A DNA stretch of 64,000 nucleotides from JAVJSF01 sp040219555 (GTDB lineage Bacteria > Actinomycetota > Thermoleophilia > Miltoncostaeales > Miltoncostaeaceae), in assembly GCA_040219555.1 (NCBI GenBank), contig JAVJSF010000010.1, forward strand, positions 1-64,000, read 5' to 3'. The notes under the pieces are model-generated. The model was given only the letters and a program-made list of their open reading frames with translations. It was not told the origin of the DNA and did not search any database. Both the position numbers and the translations under genes were made by a program. Below, one piece after another: positions 7,541-15,300 of this stretch (within the stretch, counting starts at the first letter, position 1; every line of letters begins with the position of its first letter).

Positions 7541-8902
7541 TCAGTCGCCTCCCCGCGCGGCCGCCGCCACGCGGTCGCGTCCCGCGTACAGCAGCATCCC
7601 GATCCCCACCGCCGCCGCGGTCACCGAGCCCACCAGGACCCCGATCTTGGCCGCGTCCACGATCACCGGGTCGGCGAAGGCCAGGTCCGAGATGAACAGG
7701 GAGACGGTGAAGCCGATCCCCGCCAGGGCCCCCACGCCGGCGATCTGGATCCAGCGCACTCCCTCGGGCAGGCGGGACACCCCCAGCCGCACGGCCACCA
7801 GCGTGCCGAGCGTCAGCCCGAGCATCTTCCCCGCCACCAGGCCCACGGCCACCGCGGCGGCGACGGGCGTCTCGGTGGCCGCGCTCAGCGCATCGCCATC
7901 GAGCACGATGCCGGCGTTGGCCAGGGCGAAGATCGGCAGCACGACGAACGCCGACCAGCGGTGCAGCCCGTGCTCCACCCGCTCCAGCGGCGAGACGGCT
8001 TCGCGGGCCAGCCACGACAGGTGCAGCCAGCGCCAGGTCGGGGCCTCGCCGCCGCCCTTCATCGAGTCGGCCATCCGGCGGACCTCGTCGGTGGCCTCAC
8101 CGGGGTCGTGGAAGGGGCGCACGGGGGTGAGCAGGCCGATGGCGACGCCGGCGATGGTGGCGTGCACGCCCGACTCGAGCGTGGCGAACCAGGCGATCAA
8201 CCCCAGCACCACGTAGGGGCCGAGGTGGCGGATGCCGGCGCGCTGGGCCACGTACATCAGGCCGAGGGTCCCCACCCCCAGGGCAAGCCAGGCCAGGCTG
8301 AGCGCATCGGAGTACACGAACGCCACCACCAGGATGGCGCCGATGTCGTCGATGACGGCCACCCCCAGCAGGAACGCCACCAACGCGATGGGGACGCGCC
8401 GCCCCAGCGCCGCCAGCGCGCCGAGGGCGAAGGCGACATCCGTGGCCATGGGGATGCCCCAGCCGACCGCTGCCGGATCGCCGGCCGTGAAGGCCACGTA
8501 GATCAGCGCCGGCACCACCATCCCGCCCACCGCGGCGAACGCCGGCAGCAGGGCGGCCTGGCGTGTGGACAACTCGCCGACGACGATCTCGCGCTTCACC
8601 TCCAGGCCGATCACCAGGAAGAAGATGGCCATCAGGCCGTCGTTGACGATGTGGCGCAGGTCCTCGGTGAAGGTCCAGTCGCCGAGCGTGATCGACAACT
8701 CGCGCGCCCACAGGGTGTCGTAGGAGCCCGTGGCCGTGTTCGCCCACAGCAGCGCCGCGACCGTGGCCAGCAGCAGCACCAGGCCGCCCGAGACCTCGGC
8801 GTGCATGAACTGGTCGATGGGGCGCAGGATCCGCCGGGGGATGGCGCGGTCGGTGCGCGACCAGGGCGGACGCAGGCGATCGGGCTCGGGGCCGTGGGAC
8901 AC
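7541..8902 (-). CDS. nhaA: Na+/H+ antiporter NhaA
   Basis: Integral membrane antiporter that expels Na+ (or Li+) in exchange for protons. The 453-residue protein has the family landmarks FFLVIGLEVKREIVVGEL, MATDVAFALGAL (the Asp equivalent to E. coli D133) and GVAVIDDIGAI (the two ion-binding Asp residues, D163/D164 in E. coli). It also has a C-terminal GIGFTVSLFISDLAF. About 12 hydrophobic segments are visible. The start is GTG at 8902 with GAGAGG four bases upstream; the first 30 residues are a hydrophilic extension. It is divergent from ilvD, and its leader holds a long perfect inverted repeat that may regulate it. Confidence 0.95.
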   Translation of the reverse strand: MSHGPEPDRLRPPWSRTDRAIPRRILRPIDQFMHAEVSGGLVLLLATVAALLWANTATGSYDTLWARELSITLGDWTFTEDLRHIVNDGLMAIFFLVIGLEVKREIVVGELSTRQAALLPAFAAVGGMVVPALIYVAFTAGDPAAVGWGIPMATDVAFALGALAALGRRVPIALVAFLLGVAVIDDIGAILVVAFVYSDALSLAWLALGVGTLGLMYVAQRAGIRHLGPYVVLGLIAWFATLESGVHATIAGVAIGLLTPVRPFHDPGEATDEVRRMADSMKGGGEAPTWRWLHLSWLAREAVSPLERVEHGLHRWSAFVVLPIFALANAGIVLDGDALSAATETPVAAAVAVGLVAGKMLGLTLGTLVAVRLGVSRLPEGVRWIQIAGVGALAGIGFTVSLFISDLAFADPVIVDAAKIGVLVGSVTAAAVGIGMLLYAGRDRVAAAARGGD

Positions 8903-8995
8903 GGGACCTCTCAGATCAGGGGTCGGGTCAGCGGGTGCCGACCAGACTTCCCGGCGCGCCTGCGGCGCAGGCTAGCAAGGGCCGCAGGCGCGCCG
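8903..8995 (-). promoter_or_regulatory. Structured 5' leader of nhaA
   Basis: In the nhaA leader a perfect 15-bp inverted repeat (8952-8966 with 8981-8995) encloses a 14-base loop. One arm can instead form the shorter hairpin CCTGC/GCAGG (8959-8971), so two mutually exclusive folds exist. Nearer the start codon, ACCCCT and AGAGGT can pair and would mask the ribosome site. This layout is typical of a cis-acting RNA switch. Lithium/sodium-responsive RNAs are known upstream of nhaA in other bacteria, but I cannot match this sequence to them. Confidence 0.4.
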
Positions 8996-9017
8996 ACCGC
9001 GGGGCTCACCGCTCCAC

Positions 9018-9046
9018 CTGACCCGGCGCTGCGACAGGCGTAGGAT
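9018..9046 (+). promoter_or_regulatory. Candidate ilvD promoter
   Basis: CTGACC (9018-9023) and TAGGAT (9041-9046) are separated by 17 bases. Each matches four of six consensus positions of a housekeeping promoter. The predicted start lies near 9053, about 50 bases before the ilvD ATG. Confidence 0.35.
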
Positions 9047-9104
9047 CGGTGTCCGGGCGGCCACGCCGCCCGCAGACGAATCGCACGTCCAAAGGTGGAT
9101 ACCG

Positions 9105-10976
9105 ATGCCCCCGCTCAGGTCCCGCACCGTGACCCATGGCCGCAACATGGCCGGCGCCCGCGCGCTGCTGCGCGCCGCCGGCGTGGCGCGCGAGGACCTC
9201 GGCAAGCCGATCGTGGCCGTGGTCAACAGCTACACCCAGTTCGTGCCCGGCCACACCCACCTCAAGCCGGTGGGCGACATCGTGGCCGAGGGCATCACGG
9301 CGGCCGGCGGCATCCCGCGCGAGTTCAACACCATCGCCGTGGACGACGGCATCGCCATGGGCCACGGCGGCATGCTCTACTCGCTGCCCTCGCGCGACCT
9401 GATCGCCGACTCGGTGGAGTACATGGTCCAGGCGCACTGCGCCGACGCCATGGTCTGCATCTCCAACTGCGACAAGATCACCCCCGGGATGCTGAACGCG
9501 GCGCTGCGGCTGAACATCCCCACGGTGTTCGTGTCGGGCGGGCCCATGGAGGGCGGCACGGCCGTGCTGGTGGACGGCACGGTGCGCACCCGCGTGAACC
9601 TGATCTCGGCGATGGCCGACTCGGTCTCCGATCAGGTCTCCGACGAGGACATGTCGCTCATCGAGGAGTCGGCGTGCCCGACCTGCGGCTCGTGCTCGGG
9701 CATGTTCACCGCGAACTCGATGAACTGCCTCACCGAGGCGCTCGGGCTCTCGCTGCCCGGGAACGGCTCGGTGCTCGCGACCCACACCGCCCGTCGCGCG
9801 CTGTACGAGCGGGCCGGCCGCACGGTGATGGACCTCTGCCGGCGCCACTACGAGCAGGACGACGAGTCGGTCCTGCCGCGCGCCATCGCCACGCGTGATG
9901 CGTTCGAGAACGCCATGACGCTCGACGTCGCGATGGGCGGTTCCACGAACACGGTGCTCCACCTGCTGGCCGCCGCCCAGGAGGCCGGTGTGGACTTCCG
10001 CATGGCCGACATCGACGCCATCTCGCGGCGCATCCCCTGCGTGTGCAAGGTCGCGCCGAACGGCATCTACCTGATGGAGGACGTCCACCGCGCCGGCGGC
10101 ATCCCGGCCATCCTGGGCGAGCTCAACCGCGGCGGCCTGCTGAACACCGGGGTCAGCACCGTGCACGCCGACACCATCGAGGAGTGGCTCGGCGCCTGGG
10201 ACGTCCGCGGCGGCACCGCCACCGACGAGGCCTTCGAGCTGTTCCACGCCGCGCCCGGGTGCAAGCGCTCGGCCCTGGCGTTCTCGCAGTCCGAGCGCTG
10301 GGAGACGCTCGACCTCGACCCGGCCGGCGGGTGCATCCGCGATGTCGCCCACGCCTACTCGGAGGACGGGGGGCTGGCCATCCTGTTCGGCAACCTGGCC
10401 GAGGACGGCTGCGTGGTGAAGACCGCCGGCGTGGACGAGTCGATCCTGACCTTCAGCGGGCCCGCGGTGGTGCTGGAGAGCCAGGAGGAGGCGGTCCTGG
10501 CCATCCTCAACAACCGGGTGGCGCCAGGCGACGTGGTGGTGATCCGCTACGAGGGCCCCAAGGGGGGGCCGGGCATGCAGGAGATGCTCTACCCGACCAC
10601 CTACCTCAAGGCGAAGGAACTGGGCGCCCGCTGCGCGCTGCTCACCGACGGGCGCTTCTCGGGCGGCACCTCCGGCCTGTCCATCGGCCACGCCTCGCCG
10701 GAGGCCGCCTCGGGCGGGGCCATCGCGCTGGTGGAGGACGGGGACACGATCACGATCGACATCCCCGAGCGCTCCATCGCGCTGGAGGTCTCCCACGAGG
10801 AGCTGGCCGACCGCCGGGCCCGCCTGGAGGCCACCACCGGCTACCGGCCGGCCGCCCGTGAGCGGGCCGTGTCCCAGGCCCTGCGGGCCTACGCCGCGAT
10901 GGTGACCTCGGCCGACACCGGCGCGGTGCGCGACCTCTCCAAGCTGGAGGGCGACCCCGCGCGCGTGGGGGTGTAG
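9105..10976 (+). CDS. ilvD: Dihydroxy-acid dehydratase
   Basis: IlvD dehydrates dihydroxy-acids to the 2-keto acids in isoleucine and valine synthesis. The 623-residue product has cluster-ligand motifs CISNCDKITPGM (near residue 120) and CPTCGSCSGMFTANSMN (near residue 190), and a C-terminal FSGGTSGLSIGHASPEA. At the first ligand position it reads NSYTQFVPGH, like E. coli IlvD, rather than the Cys-containing motif of the air-stable [2Fe-2S] enzymes. The E. coli-like, oxygen-sensitive [4Fe-4S] type is therefore expected. No other ilv gene is adjacent. Confidence 0.96.
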   Translation: MPPLRSRTVTHGRNMAGARALLRAAGVAREDLGKPIVAVVNSYTQFVPGHTHLKPVGDIVAEGITAAGGIPREFNTIAVDDGIAMGHGGMLYSLPSRDLIADSVEYMVQAHCADAMVCISNCDKITPGMLNAALRLNIPTVFVSGGPMEGGTAVLVDGTVRTRVNLISAMADSVSDQVSDEDMSLIEESACPTCGSCSGMFTANSMNCLTEALGLSLPGNGSVLATHTARRALYERAGRTVMDLCRRHYEQDDESVLPRAIATRDAFENAMTLDVAMGGSTNTVLHLLAAAQEAGVDFRMADIDAISRRIPCVCKVAPNGIYLMEDVHRAGGIPAILGELNRGGLLNTGVSTVHADTIEEWLGAWDVRGGTATDEAFELFHAAPGCKRSALAFSQSERWETLDLDPAGGCIRDVAHAYSEDGGLAILFGNLAEDGCVVKTAGVDESILTFSGPAVVLESQEEAVLAILNNRVAPGDVVVIRYEGPKGGPGMQEMLYPTTYLKAKELGARCALLTDGRFSGGTSGLSIGHASPEAASGGAIALVEDGDTITIDIPERSIALEVSHEELADRRARLEATTGYRPAARERAVSQALRAYAAMVTSADTGAVRDLSKLEGDPARVGV

Positions 10977-11043
10977 CCCGCGGGTACGGTCCGCCGAACC
11001 ACCATCGCCGGGGTGCCGCAGGCCGTCCCGTAGTGTCGGTCCC

Positions 11044-11769
11044 ATGAGACGATCACCATCCCCCACCGGCCGGCTCGCCGCCGCGGCCGCGCTGTCCTGC
11101 TGCCTGATCGCCGCCGCCGGCGCCCACGCGGCGGTCGAGCCGCTGGTGCCGCGCGACGATGCGCTACGGGGACCCCTTGACCCGTTCGTCGTGCAGTTCA
11201 CCGCCCGGGAGTACGCGCCGTCGCTGTTCCTGTACCGGTCACGGGCCGCAGCGGAGGGCAGGGGTCGCCGCGGAGACTCCTTCGAGGTCAGCGTCCTACG
11301 ACGGGAGGGGCGCGCCGGTCGGGTGCTGCTTCGCCCGATCGAGTCCATCCCCGCGGGGCGCTACCTCTGGCGGGTCCAGGCGATTGCGCGCGGCGATGCG
11401 CCCGAGAGCTTCCCGCTCAGCGAGCCGCGCCTGATCGAGATCCCGCGCATCGTGAGCATGACCCGCGAGCGCTTCGCGCGCCGGGGGGCGAGTGTGCGGA
11501 TGCGGTACATGTGGCGGACCAACTCCCCGCGCCTGATCCACCGCGTCGAGGTGTTCCACAACGGCACCCGCGTGCGCCGGACGCAGAGCATCATCAAGCA
11601 TTCGCCCGGCCGGAACATGCTCGGGCAGGTCTTCAACGCCTCGGCCACGCTCGCGCGTCCCGGCCAGCGCGTGCTGGGTGCCATCCTGCCCGGCCGCTGG
11701 GTGGTGCGGGTGACGATCTCCGACGGGGTGCGCCGCTCCTTCGCCGCGCGCCGGTACATCATCCGCTGA
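11044..11769 (+). CDS. Secreted protein of unknown function
   Basis: Unrecognised 241-residue protein. It starts with a basic N terminus and an Ala/Leu-rich signal peptide (LAAAAALSCCLIAAAGAHA, cleavage near residue 29). The mature part is rich in Arg and in alternating hydrophobic residues. Two beta-sandwich-like stretches are suggested: one ending PAGRYLWRVQAIARG, the second including HRVEVFHNGTRVRRTQ and GRWVVRVTISDG. This resembles fibronectin/immunoglobulin-like extracellular domains. The ATG at 11044 immediately precedes the signal sequence. It is followed 60 bases later by the flavin-fold gene; no functional link is visible. Confidence 0.75.
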   Translation: MRRSPSPTGRLAAAAALSCCLIAAAGAHAAVEPLVPRDDALRGPLDPFVVQFTAREYAPSLFLYRSRAAAEGRGRRGDSFEVSVLRREGRAGRVLLRPIESIPAGRYLWRVQAIARGDAPESFPLSEPRLIEIPRIVSMTRERFARRGASVRMRYMWRTNSPRLIHRVEVFHNGTRVRRTQSIIKHSPGRNMLGQVFNASATLARPGQRVLGAILPGRWVVRVTISDGVRRSFAARRYIIR

Positions 11770-11829
11770 CCCCCGCCGGCCGGCGCGGGCGGTATCGTCC
11801 CGCGCCCGGCGGTACGAAGGGGGTCGAGG

Positions 11830-12321
11830 ATGGCGCGGTTCGAGGATCTGCGGCGTGAGGCGCCGGCGGTCGCGGAGACCGTCGAGCGCTTCCTGCGCGC
11901 CAGGGTGCACCACACGCTGGCCACCCTGCGCCCCGACGGCTCCCCGCGCATCAGCGGCACCGAGGTGCTGATCGCCCACGGCGACCTGTGGCTGGGCTCG
12001 ATGTGGCACTCGCCGAAGGCGCGCGACCTCATGCGCGACGGGCGCTATGCCCTGCACGGGGGCTCGGACGACCCGCCGGCGTGGGGCGGCGATGTCAAGG
12101 TGGCCGGCCGGGCCGAGGTGGTGGACGACCCGGAGGTGGTGGCCGCGGTGATGGCCACCCGGCCGGGCGGGGAGATCGAGCCGGCGCCGGTGCGCTTCCA
12201 CATGTTCCGGCTGGAGATCGCCGAGGCCGTGACGCTTGCGCTGCCGGACCCGCCGGAACACCTGCTCGCCACCACCTGGCGCGAGGGGCGGGGTGTGGTG
12301 GTGCGCCACCTCGACCCCTGA
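11830..12321 (+). CDS. Pyridoxamine 5'-phosphate oxidase-family (FMN-binding split barrel) protein
   Basis: This 163-residue protein has the split-barrel pattern seen in the PNPOx/F420-binding superfamily. FLRARVHHTLATLRPDGSPRISGTEV is split here around strands 1-2, then DLWLGSMWHSPKARDLMRDGRY, then a long loop and a strand HMFRLEIAEAVTLAL. These proteins bind FMN, F420 or haem and act on varied substrates, so the exact role cannot be given. Its end lies 19 bases from the converging ogt gene. Confidence 0.8.
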   Translation: MARFEDLRREAPAVAETVERFLRARVHHTLATLRPDGSPRISGTEVLIAHGDLWLGSMWHSPKARDLMRDGRYALHGGSDDPPAWGGDVKVAGRAEVVDDPEVVAAVMATRPGGEIEPAPVRFHMFRLEIAEAVTLALPDPPEHLLATTWREGRGVVVRHLDP

Positions 12322-12340
12322 CCCTCGCTGCGATCGTCGC

Positions 12341-12913
12341 TCAGGGCCGCGCGCGCTCCAGCGCCAGCAGGCGCTCCTTCATGGACGTGCCGCCCAGGTA
12401 GCTGCCCACCGCCCCGTCGGCGCGCAGCACGCGGTGGCACGGGACGATGATCGGGAGGGGGTTGGTTGCCAGCGCCGTGCCGGCGGCGCGCATCGCCCGC
12501 GGGTTGCCGGCCGCGGCAGCCACGTCGGAGTAGGACGCGGTGGTTCCGTGCGGGATCGCGCTCGTCGCCATGAGCACGGCCAGCCGGAAGCCGCGCGACA
12601 GGCGCCGGTCGAGCGCGACCGTGAAGGTGCGGAGGGTCCCCTCGAAGTAGGCGTCCAGTTCGCGGCGGGCGTCCTCCAGCACCGGGTGAGGCGAACGCAG
12701 GATGCGGGGGGAGACCGCGCCGGCCAGGCGCGCCAGCACGTCGTCGTCGTCCTCCGGCGGGAGGGTCAGGCGCAGCAGGCCGAGGTCGGTGGCCGCCAGC
12801 AGCAGGCGTCCGTCGGGAGCGTCGTGGTGGGCGATTGCGATGTCCACCAGGCCCTCGGCGCGGGCGCGGGCGCCCAGTCCATCGAGGGCGCGGCCGAGGT
12901 CGGGCAGGGTCAT
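12341..12913 (-). CDS. ogt: Methylated-DNA--protein-cysteine methyltransferase
   Basis: This suicide repair protein takes the alkyl group from O6-alkylguanine onto its active Cys. The product is 190 residues. The active site is in IIVPCHRVLRADG, preceded by the helix-turn-helix segment TASYSDVAAAAGNPRAMRAAG and followed by SYLGG and KERLLALE. The N-terminal 85 residues form the usual alpha/beta cap, with no Ada-type zinc domain. The ATG at 12913 overlaps the stop of the ECF sigma gene, and tag lies just upstream, so alkylation repair appears to be organised as one operon. Confidence 0.93.
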   Translation of the reverse strand: MTLPDLGRALDGLGARARAEGLVDIAIAHHDAPDGRLLLAATDLGLLRLTLPPEDDDDVLARLAGAVSPRILRSPHPVLEDARRELDAYFEGTLRTFTVALDRRLSRGFRLAVLMATSAIPHGTTASYSDVAAAAGNPRAMRAAGTALATNPLPIIVPCHRVLRADGAVGSYLGGTSMKERLLALERARP

Positions 12914-13395
12914 GTCAGCTCCGATCGCAGGACGGCCAGGGCGTCGTGCACCGCTCGCCGGGCGGCGGCCTCGCTGGTGCCGAGCGCTGCGCCCACCTGG
13001 GCGTGGCTGAGGTCGTCGACGAAGCGCAGCACCAGCGCGCGCCGGCGGGCGGGCGCGAGCGCCTCCACCCTGCGCCAGAGGCTGGGGTCGGCCGGGTCTG
13101 GGTCGTCGGCGGCGCCGGCGAGGGCCGCGATGTCGTCGACCGGGGCCGGCCGGCGTGCCCGGGCGCGGTGGTGGTCGATCGCCGTACGGGCGGCGATGCT
13201 GAACAGCCAGCCGCGGACCGCTTCGGGGTCGCGCAGGGTGCCCCAGGCGCGCAGGGCGGCGAGCATGGCGCTCTGGAAGCAGTCCTCGGCCTCGTCCGGC
13301 CCGACGCGCGACGCGCAGAAGGCCAGCAGGCCGGCACCATGCGCGCGCACGGCGCTCTCGAAGGCCAGCGCGTGGGCGGGGGAGGGAGGGCTCAC
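12910..13395 (-). CDS. ECF-type RNA polymerase sigma factor
   Basis: Sigma-70 family protein of the small ECF group, 161 residues from the GTG at 13395. Region 2 spans about residues 12-75 (FESAVRAHGAGLL to TAIDHHRARARR). Region 4 spans about 105-158 (RRVEALAPARRRALVLRFVD, then HAQVGAALGTSEAAARRAVH). It overlaps ogt by 4 bases and follows tag by 40 bases. No anti-sigma gene is adjacent. The start is uncertain: AGGAG lies only one base before this GTG, but no better in-frame start exists. Regulation of the flanking alkylation-repair genes is an inference from the operon. Confidence 0.85.
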   Translation of the reverse strand: MSPPSPAHALAFESAVRAHGAGLLAFCASRVGPDEAEDCFQSAMLAALRAWGTLRDPEAVRGWLFSIAARTAIDHHRARARRPAPVDDIAALAGAADDPDPADPSLWRRVEALAPARRRALVLRFVDDLSHAQVGAALGTSEAAARRAVHDALAVLRSELT

Positions 13396-13435
13396 ACTCC
13401 TATGACGCAGGTGGGCCGCGGTGTGTGAGCCGGCC

Positions 13436-14038
13436 TCATCCCCCGCCGGCCACACCCCGCCGGTGGCAGCCCTCCAGGTGGTGGTCCACCAGGCCGGCGG
13501 CCTCCATCAGGGCCATGCAGGTGGTGGGGCCGGCGAACACCAGGCCGTTGCGCTTGAGGTCCTTGGCCAGGGCGGCCGAGGCCGCGTCCTTGGGCGGCAC
13601 CTCCGACAGGCGGGCGAACGCCGGCGCCGGCGCCGGCTGGTGCGCCCAGATCAGGTCCGCGATGCCGCCTGCCTCGCGCAGGGCCGCGATGGCGCGGGCG
13701 TTGGTGATGGCGGCCGCGATCTTGGCCCGGTTGCGCACGATGGCCGCGTCGGTCATCAGGCGCGCGTGGTCCTCGTCGGTGAAGGCGGCCACGGCGTCCA
13801 CGTCGAATCCGGCGAAGGCCGCCCTGAACGCCTCGCGCTTGCGCAGGATGGTCAGCCACGACAGGCCGCTCTGGAAGGCCTCCAGCGTGAGGCGCTCGAA
13901 CAGCCCGCGCTCGCTGCGCACCGGCACGCCCCACTCGGTGTCGTGGTAGTGCGTGTTGAGCGGGTGATCGAGCGACCACGGGCAGCGCGCCAGGCCGTCC
14001 TCGCCGGCGACCACCTCGTCGGCGCGCGGCGGACTCAC
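13436..14038 (-). CDS. tag: DNA-3-methyladenine glycosylase I
   Basis: Tag excises 3-methyladenine from alkylated DNA. The 200-residue product keeps the family landmarks: the zinc Cys in RCPW, HYHDTEWGVPVRSE, the catalytic-pocket segment LEAFQSGLSWLTILRKRE, FAGPTTCMALMEAAGLVDHH and the C-terminal zinc pair in HHLEGCHR. The GTG at 14038 (VSPPRADEVV) gives the normal length. It is the first gene of the apparent tag-sigma-ogt operon. Confidence 0.94.
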   Translation of the reverse strand: MSPPRADEVVAGEDGLARCPWSLDHPLNTHYHDTEWGVPVRSERGLFERLTLEAFQSGLSWLTILRKREAFRAAFAGFDVDAVAAFTDEDHARLMTDAAIVRNRAKIAAAITNARAIAALREAGGIADLIWAHQPAPAPAFARLSEVPPKDAASAALAKDLKRNGLVFAGPTTCMALMEAAGLVDHHLEGCHRRGVAGGG

Positions 14039-14096
14039 GCGGTCGGTGCTGCGTCCGGCCCCAGCAGGCGGTGGGTGCGTGCCGGGGCCGTGCCGC

Positions 14097-14564
14097 TCAC
14101 TGCGCCGGCGCGGCCTCGGAGGCCCGGGAGCCGGCCGCGGCTTCCAGGGCGTCCAGGCGTGCCTCTGCGCGCTCCAGGCCGGCGGCGAGGGTGGTGGTCT
14201 CGTGCCGGGCGCGGGTGGTGTTGCCCTCGATGACCGTGCGCAGGCCCTCGATCTCCGCACGCAGTGCGCCGAGGTCGCGGCGCAGGGCGCCGAGGGCGTC
14301 CTGGTCGACGGCGTCCGGGTGCACGGGCGGGCTGAACGCCGGCGCCGCCGGCCCGGCGGTCCGCAGGTCGTCGATGGCTCCGACGATCGCGGCGGTGACC
14401 TCGCGCTGGCGCGCCGCGTGGGGGCGCAGCACGCGCTCCAGCACCTTGGCGGCGATGGGGCCGGCCACGGGGATGCGCCGCCAGGTACCGGCGGGGAGGG
14501 CGCGGCCGTCCGCGGCAGCGGCGCGGGCGGCGGCGAGGGTGTCGGGGGAGGGGTGGGGGCTCAT
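14097..14564 (-). CDS. Coiled-coil protein, copy 1 of a paralogous pair
   Basis: Unrecognised 155-residue protein. Its N-terminal third (RALPAGTWRRIPVAGPIAAK, then LRPHAARQREVTAAIVGAID) is clearly related to the protein encoded at 16441-16926. The C-terminal half is a predicted coiled coil (LRRDLGALRAEIEGLRTVIE onwards) with heptad-like Leu/Ile spacing. Similar short segments occur N-terminal to methyltransferases or glycosyltransferases in polysaccharide clusters, which would fit the glycan operon downstream. It lies 58 bases upstream of tag. The ATG at 14564 is the first giving a sensible N terminus. Confidence 0.75.
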   Translation of the reverse strand: MSPHPSPDTLAAARAAAADGRALPAGTWRRIPVAGPIAAKVLERVLRPHAARQREVTAAIVGAIDDLRTAGPAAPAFSPPVHPDAVDQDALGALRRDLGALRAEIEGLRTVIEGNTTRARHETTTLAAGLERAEARLDALEAAAGSRASEAAPAQ

Positions 14565-14664
14565 GCGGCAAGCATGCCATGCGTGTCCGGGGGCGCGGCG
14601 CACCCCGCGGGGCCGGGCGCCCCGGCGGGCCGGGGCGCGGTGTTCGGGTCGATGGCGTGGGCGG

Positions 14665-15180
14665 TCAGGCACCCGGGGGTGCGAAGGGCGGCGGGCCGAG
14701 GATCTCGAAGCCGGCGGCGACCGCCGCCGCCGCCATGCGGGCCATGTCCGGAGGACCGGCCGCCGCCGGCGGCAGCCCGGGTCCCTCGGGCACGTTGCCC
14801 GCGGAGAGGAAGAAGCGCTCGTGGCCCGCCGGGCTGCCGATGATCAGCAGGCGTGCGCCGCCGGGCGAGGTCACCAGGAAGGCGTGCGGAACCCCGCGCG
14901 GCACGTGCAGGGCGTCGTCGACGCCGGCGCTCAACTCGGCGCCGCCGAGGTGGAACAGCACCTCGCCCTCCAGCACGATGAACGACTCGTCGTCCCCGGG
15001 CTGGACGTGCAGCGGCGTTGCCGCGCCGGCGGGCAGGCGGTGGTCGTGCATGCACAGCCAGCCGCCGGTCTGATCGGAGGAGAGACGGATGTCGGCGCGG
15101 CCGCCCATGAACCAGCGGGCGGGTGCCGAGGGCGCGGGCTGGTGGGCCGGCGCCGTGGGGATGATGGGGGTGGTGGACAT
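14665..15180 (-). CDS. Cupin-domain protein
   Basis: Single-cupin protein of 171 residues. It has a cupin motif 1-like segment (TPLHVQPGDDESFIVLEGEV, near residue 57) with the metal-type His and Glu, and a motif 2 segment (LHVPRGVPHAFLV). The C-terminal 60 residues are hydrophobic and Pro-rich, as in small quercetinase-like cupins, but a substrate cannot be named. It is divergent from the LuxR-type regulator at 15301 with a 120-base gap, so the regulator may control it. Confidence 0.85.
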   Translation of the reverse strand: MSTTPIIPTAPAHQPAPSAPARWFMGGRADIRLSSDQTGGWLCMHDHRLPAGAATPLHVQPGDDESFIVLEGEVLFHLGGAELSAGVDDALHVPRGVPHAFLVTSPGGARLLIIGSPAGHERFFLSAGNVPEGPGLPPAAAGPPDMARMAAAAVAAGFEILGPPPFAPPGA

Positions 15181-15300
15181 GCCTCCACACTGCGCCCCGG
15201 CGGCCGCGGCGCCCACCCCACAAAGCTGGGCTCCCCGGGCGCCACCCAGATTCCTGGGTCGGTGCTCGCGCAACGCACAACGCTGTGGAACGATCGCTCC

